From an uncultured Erysipelotrichaceae bacterium (lineage in GTDB: Bacteria; Bacillota_I; Bacilli_A; RFN20; CAG-288): 7,990 bases of DNA. The notes under the pieces are model-generated. The model was not told the origin of the DNA. It saw only the letters and a program-made list of their open reading frames with translations, and did not search any database. Position numbers and translations under genes: made by a program. The DNA lies in NCBI GenBank assembly GCA_902771745.1, contig CACXYG010000059.1, forward strand, positions 1 to 7,990, in the 5' to 3' direction. Below are positions 6,178 to 7,990 of this stretch, piece by piece; position 1 is the stretch's first letter; the number at the start of each line of letters is the position of its first letter.

Positions 6178-7824
6178 ATGCCAGAAATTGTTTTAACAAA
6201 TGTCACCAAGAGATACGGTGACTTCTACGCTGTCGACCACATGGACTTAACCATTCCGGATGAGTCCTTCATCACCCTTCTTGGTCCTTCCGGTTGCGGT
6301 AAAACCACAACCTTAAGAATGATTGCCGGTCTTGAGACCCCAACCGAAGGTAAGATCACCATCAATGGTGAAACCGTCTTCGATTCCAAGGAAGGCATCA
6401 ACATCACTGCCAACAACAGACATGTCGGCTTCTTGTTCCAGAACTATGCTCTTTGGCCACATATGACCGTCTACAAGAACATCCAGTTCGGTCTTGCCAA
6501 CGTCAACCAAGAAATGCCAATCCATGCTTCCGAGTATGAGAGATGCACCAAGATGGCTGACGTCGTCAAGGAGATTGCCCTAATCAAGGAATGCATCAAG
6601 CTCTCCCTTGATAAGAACGGCAAGGTTGTTGTCGATAAGGCCCTCTTGAACCTCATCGATACCTTCGAAATCTCCATGTACTCTGCCAAGGAAGTCTTCC
6701 ATGCCGCCACTGGCTCTGACGCTGAAGTAGAAGCCAACCTCAACGCCATGGTCGAAGATTACAAACAGAAAGCCAATGCCGAACTTCAGAAGATTGAAGA
6801 GAAGGGCTTCGAAGTCAATGATAAGATGAACCTCACCAAGGATGGCGAGGAAGTCATCAAAAAGAGACATCTCGATAAGGAAGAGATCGATCTTCGCATC
6901 AGAAGAAGTGCCCGAGTCGTCAAGGTCGGTGAATTCATGGATCGTTATCCAAACGAGCTCTCCGGCGGTCAGCAGCAACGTGTCGCAATCGCCAGAACCT
7001 TGGCTCCAGGATCAAAGGTCCTCTTCATGGATGAACCATTATCTAACCTCGATGCCAAGCTTAGACTTGAGATGAGATCCGAACTCAAGAGATTACATCA
7101 TGAGACCGGTGCCACCTTCATCTACGTCACCCACGATCAGCTTGAGGCTATGACCCTTGCCACTCACATCTGCTTGATCAACAATGGTGTTGTCCAGCAG
7201 TATGATGCCCCACTTGATGTCTATAAGAGACCAAACAACCTCTTCGTCGCTGACTTCGTCGGTAACCCAGCCATCAACTTGGTTGAGACTAAGGCCAAGC
7301 AGGATGAGAATGGTATCCACCTTGATTTATTCGGTGGTCAGGTCAAGGGAACCTTCATTCCAAACACCTTCGTCGATTTAGCCAAGTTCAGAGCCGATGC
7401 CGATGCCGAAAGTGCTCAGAAGAAGGTTGAATACCAGAAGAAGCTCGAAGACAAGCACTTCGTTGAGAAGGGTAACTCCGACAAGCTCTTCAACTTCAAG
7501 ATTCCAACCATCAATGGCACCCTTGATTCCAAGGATGAAAAGGAAATCTCCGATGATGATTATGTCATCGGTATCCGTCCAGAATTCCTTCGTATCGAGG
7601 ATGATGGAAAACTTGAGACCGAAGTCTATTCCGCCATGCCAGCCGGTATGGAAACCACCGTCAAGCTCAGAGTCGGTGAATACCTCATCACCTCTGTCGT
7701 CTTCGGCGGTGTCGACTACAAGGTCAACGCCAAGGCTATGGTCAATGTCGCAGGTAAGGAAATCCTTCTCTTCGACAGAAAGACCCAGAAGCTCATCGCC
7801 AGCGGTGAACTTAAGCTCGATTAA
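6178..7824 (+). CDS. ABC importer ATPase (PotA/FbpC-like) with two large insertions
   Basis: This cytoplasmic ATPase powers the importer. Motifs in order are Walker A GPSGCGKTT (36-44), Q-loop with Q88 (FLFQNYALWPHMTV), signature LSGGQQQR (261-268), Walker B VLFMDEP (281-287) with catalytic E286, D-loop SNLDAK (289-294) and switch H319 (YVTHDQ). All are intact. The family is usually about 350-370 residues; this one has 548. About 120 extra residues (about 109-231) lie in the helical subdomain between NIQFGL and KEEIDLRI, where the family normally continues directly. A second extra stretch of about 50-60 charged residues (about 395-455) falls in the C-terminal regulatory domain before GIRPEF (465-470). 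Reading frame and codon use are unchanged across both, so they are not frameshifts or recent inserts. The helical subdomain contacts the permease coupling loop, so the first insertion could affect coupling or partner binding; that is inference. Confidence 0.93.
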   Translation: MPEIVLTNVTKRYGDFYAVDHMDLTIPDESFITLLGPSGCGKTTTLRMIAGLETPTEGKITINGETVFDSKEGINITANNRHVGFLFQNYALWPHMTVYKNIQFGLANVNQEMPIHASEYERCTKMADVVKEIALIKECIKLSLDKNGKVVVDKALLNLIDTFEISMYSAKEVFHAATGSDAEVEANLNAMVEDYKQKANAELQKIEEKGFEVNDKMNLTKDGEEVIKKRHLDKEEIDLRIRRSARVVKVGEFMDRYPNELSGGQQQRVAIARTLAPGSKVLFMDEPLSNLDAKLRLEMRSELKRLHHETGATFIYVTHDQLEAMTLATHICLINNGVVQQYDAPLDVYKRPNNLFVADFVGNPAINLVETKAKQDENGIHLDLFGGQVKGTFIPNTFVDLAKFRADADAESAQKKVEYQKKLEDKHFVEKGNSDKLFNFKIPTINGTLDSKDEKEISDDDYVIGIRPEFLRIEDDGKLETEVYSAMPAGMETTVKLRVGEYLITSVVFGGVDYKVNAKAMVNVAGKEILLFDRKTQKLIASGELKLD

Positions 7825-7862
7825 TCTACTAATAAGTCCTAATTCGCTGAAATATTTTCCTG

Positions 7863-7890
7863 AGGGTCAGTTGAACAAACTGCCCCTTTT
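7863..7890 (+). terminator. Rho-independent terminator of the importer operon
   Basis: AGGGTCAGTT (7863-7872) pairs with AACTGCCCCT (7878-7887) around a five-base loop, with a single T-C mismatch at T7867. The T-tract TTTT (7887-7890) follows, then GTTT. It lies 38 nt after the ATPase stop codon and would end the operon. The group II intron begins directly after the T-tract, the favoured target of IIC introns, which recognise terminator hairpins. Confidence 0.8.
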
Positions 7891-7894
7891 GTTT

Positions 7895-7990
7895 GTGTGA
7901 CGGGCATGTCATATATCTAAAGGGTGAAAGTCCCGAGTAGGAAAGTCGTTATAACTACATAGTGAAACTCAAGTCTAGTATCGTGAGGTA
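7895..7990 (+). mobile_element. Group II intron, 5' end (IIC-like); truncated by window edge
   Basis: The sequence opens with GTGTG, the bacterial group II 5' consensus. GAC (7899-7901) then pairs with GTC (7908-7910) around GGGCAT. The domain I signature AGGGTGAAAGTCCCGA follows at 7921-7936, and GTAG (about 7937-7940) pairs with a CTAC near 7956. This order matches the 5' part of known IIC introns such as the Oceanobacillus iheyensis one, as far as I can recall it. Insertion straight after a terminator hairpin and T-tract, in the same orientation as the genes, is the typical IIC target choice. The rest of the ribozyme and its reverse transcriptase lie beyond the window. Confidence 0.85.

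Noticed and set aside
6502..6870. Mobile insert or frameshift as the cause of the long ATPase
   Set aside because: The frame stays open, codon use matches the flanks, and there are no terminal repeats or duplicated target bases at the edges.
178..7824. Alternative genetic code (TGA as tryptophan)
   Set aside because: Tryptophan is encoded by many TGG codons, all genes close with TAA at family-consistent ends, and no gene needs TGA read-through.
7397..7900. A 167-residue open frame overlapping the ATPase 3' end and the terminator
   Set aside because: It is the +1 shadow of the ATPase, Ser/Pro/Arg-rich with no family sign, and runs through the terminator into the intron.
1..7990. CRISPR arrays, tRNA or rRNA genes, and IS-type terminal inverted repeats
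   Set aside because: No regularly spaced repeats, cloverleaf-like segments, rRNA motifs or transposase frames were seen on reading either strand.

Overview
The window carries one complete nutrient-sensing and uptake locus on the + strand: a two-component system (OmpR/PhoB-type response regulator plus membrane PAS-containing histidine kinase), followed by a three-gene binding-protein-dependent ABC importer (lipoprotein solute-binding protein, a permease with both membrane domains fused in one chain, and an ATPase with two large insertions). Each end is cut inside a group II intron: the last 96 nt of one (domains V and VI) at 1-96, and the first 96 nt of another at 7895-7990.

The organism is probably a Bacillota bacterium. 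Supporting signs are AT-rich spacers with moderately GC-rich genes, strong AGGAGG-type ribosome binding sites on the transporter genes, a TTGACT-17-TAAACT promoter and a lipoprotein signal with a short basic start. Codon use is distinctive and even across all genes: Pro is nearly always CCA, Ile/Val/Phe/Ser favour C-ending codons, Leu uses TTA/CTC/CTT, Arg uses AGA/CGT, and all five genes stop with TAA. A gut Erysipelotrichia-like lineage is a guess from overall flavour only. Many TGG tryptophan codons argue for the standard code.

Layout: 1-96 intron 3' end; 97-177 spacer with a -10 box very close to the regulator start; 178-882 response regulator; 893-2575 histidine kinase; 2576-2776 a 201-nt AT-rich spacer with a well-formed promoter and short leader hairpin; 2777-4180 binding protein; 4206-4245 a strong hairpin; 4294-6174 permease; 6178-7824 ATPase; 7863-7890 rho-independent terminator; 7895 onward, intron 5' end immediately after the terminator's T-tract.

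How they may work together: the kinase would sense an extracellular or envelope cue and phosphorylate the regulator at Asp55. The regulator plausibly controls the importer promoter next door. The binding protein captures the solute outside the membrane, the fused permease forms the whole channel, and the ATPase drives import. The hairpin between binding-protein and permease genes would let the binding protein be made in excess. The substrate cannot be read from sequence; the family relatives transport ferric iron, sugar phosphates, phosphonates, thiamine or polyamines.

The most unusual points are the roughly 120-residue insertion in the ATPase helical subdomain, the possibly leaderless regulator mRNA, and the intron fragments at both ends with equal 96-nt arms. 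The equal arms suggest this is a whole assembly contig broken by a multi-copy intron.
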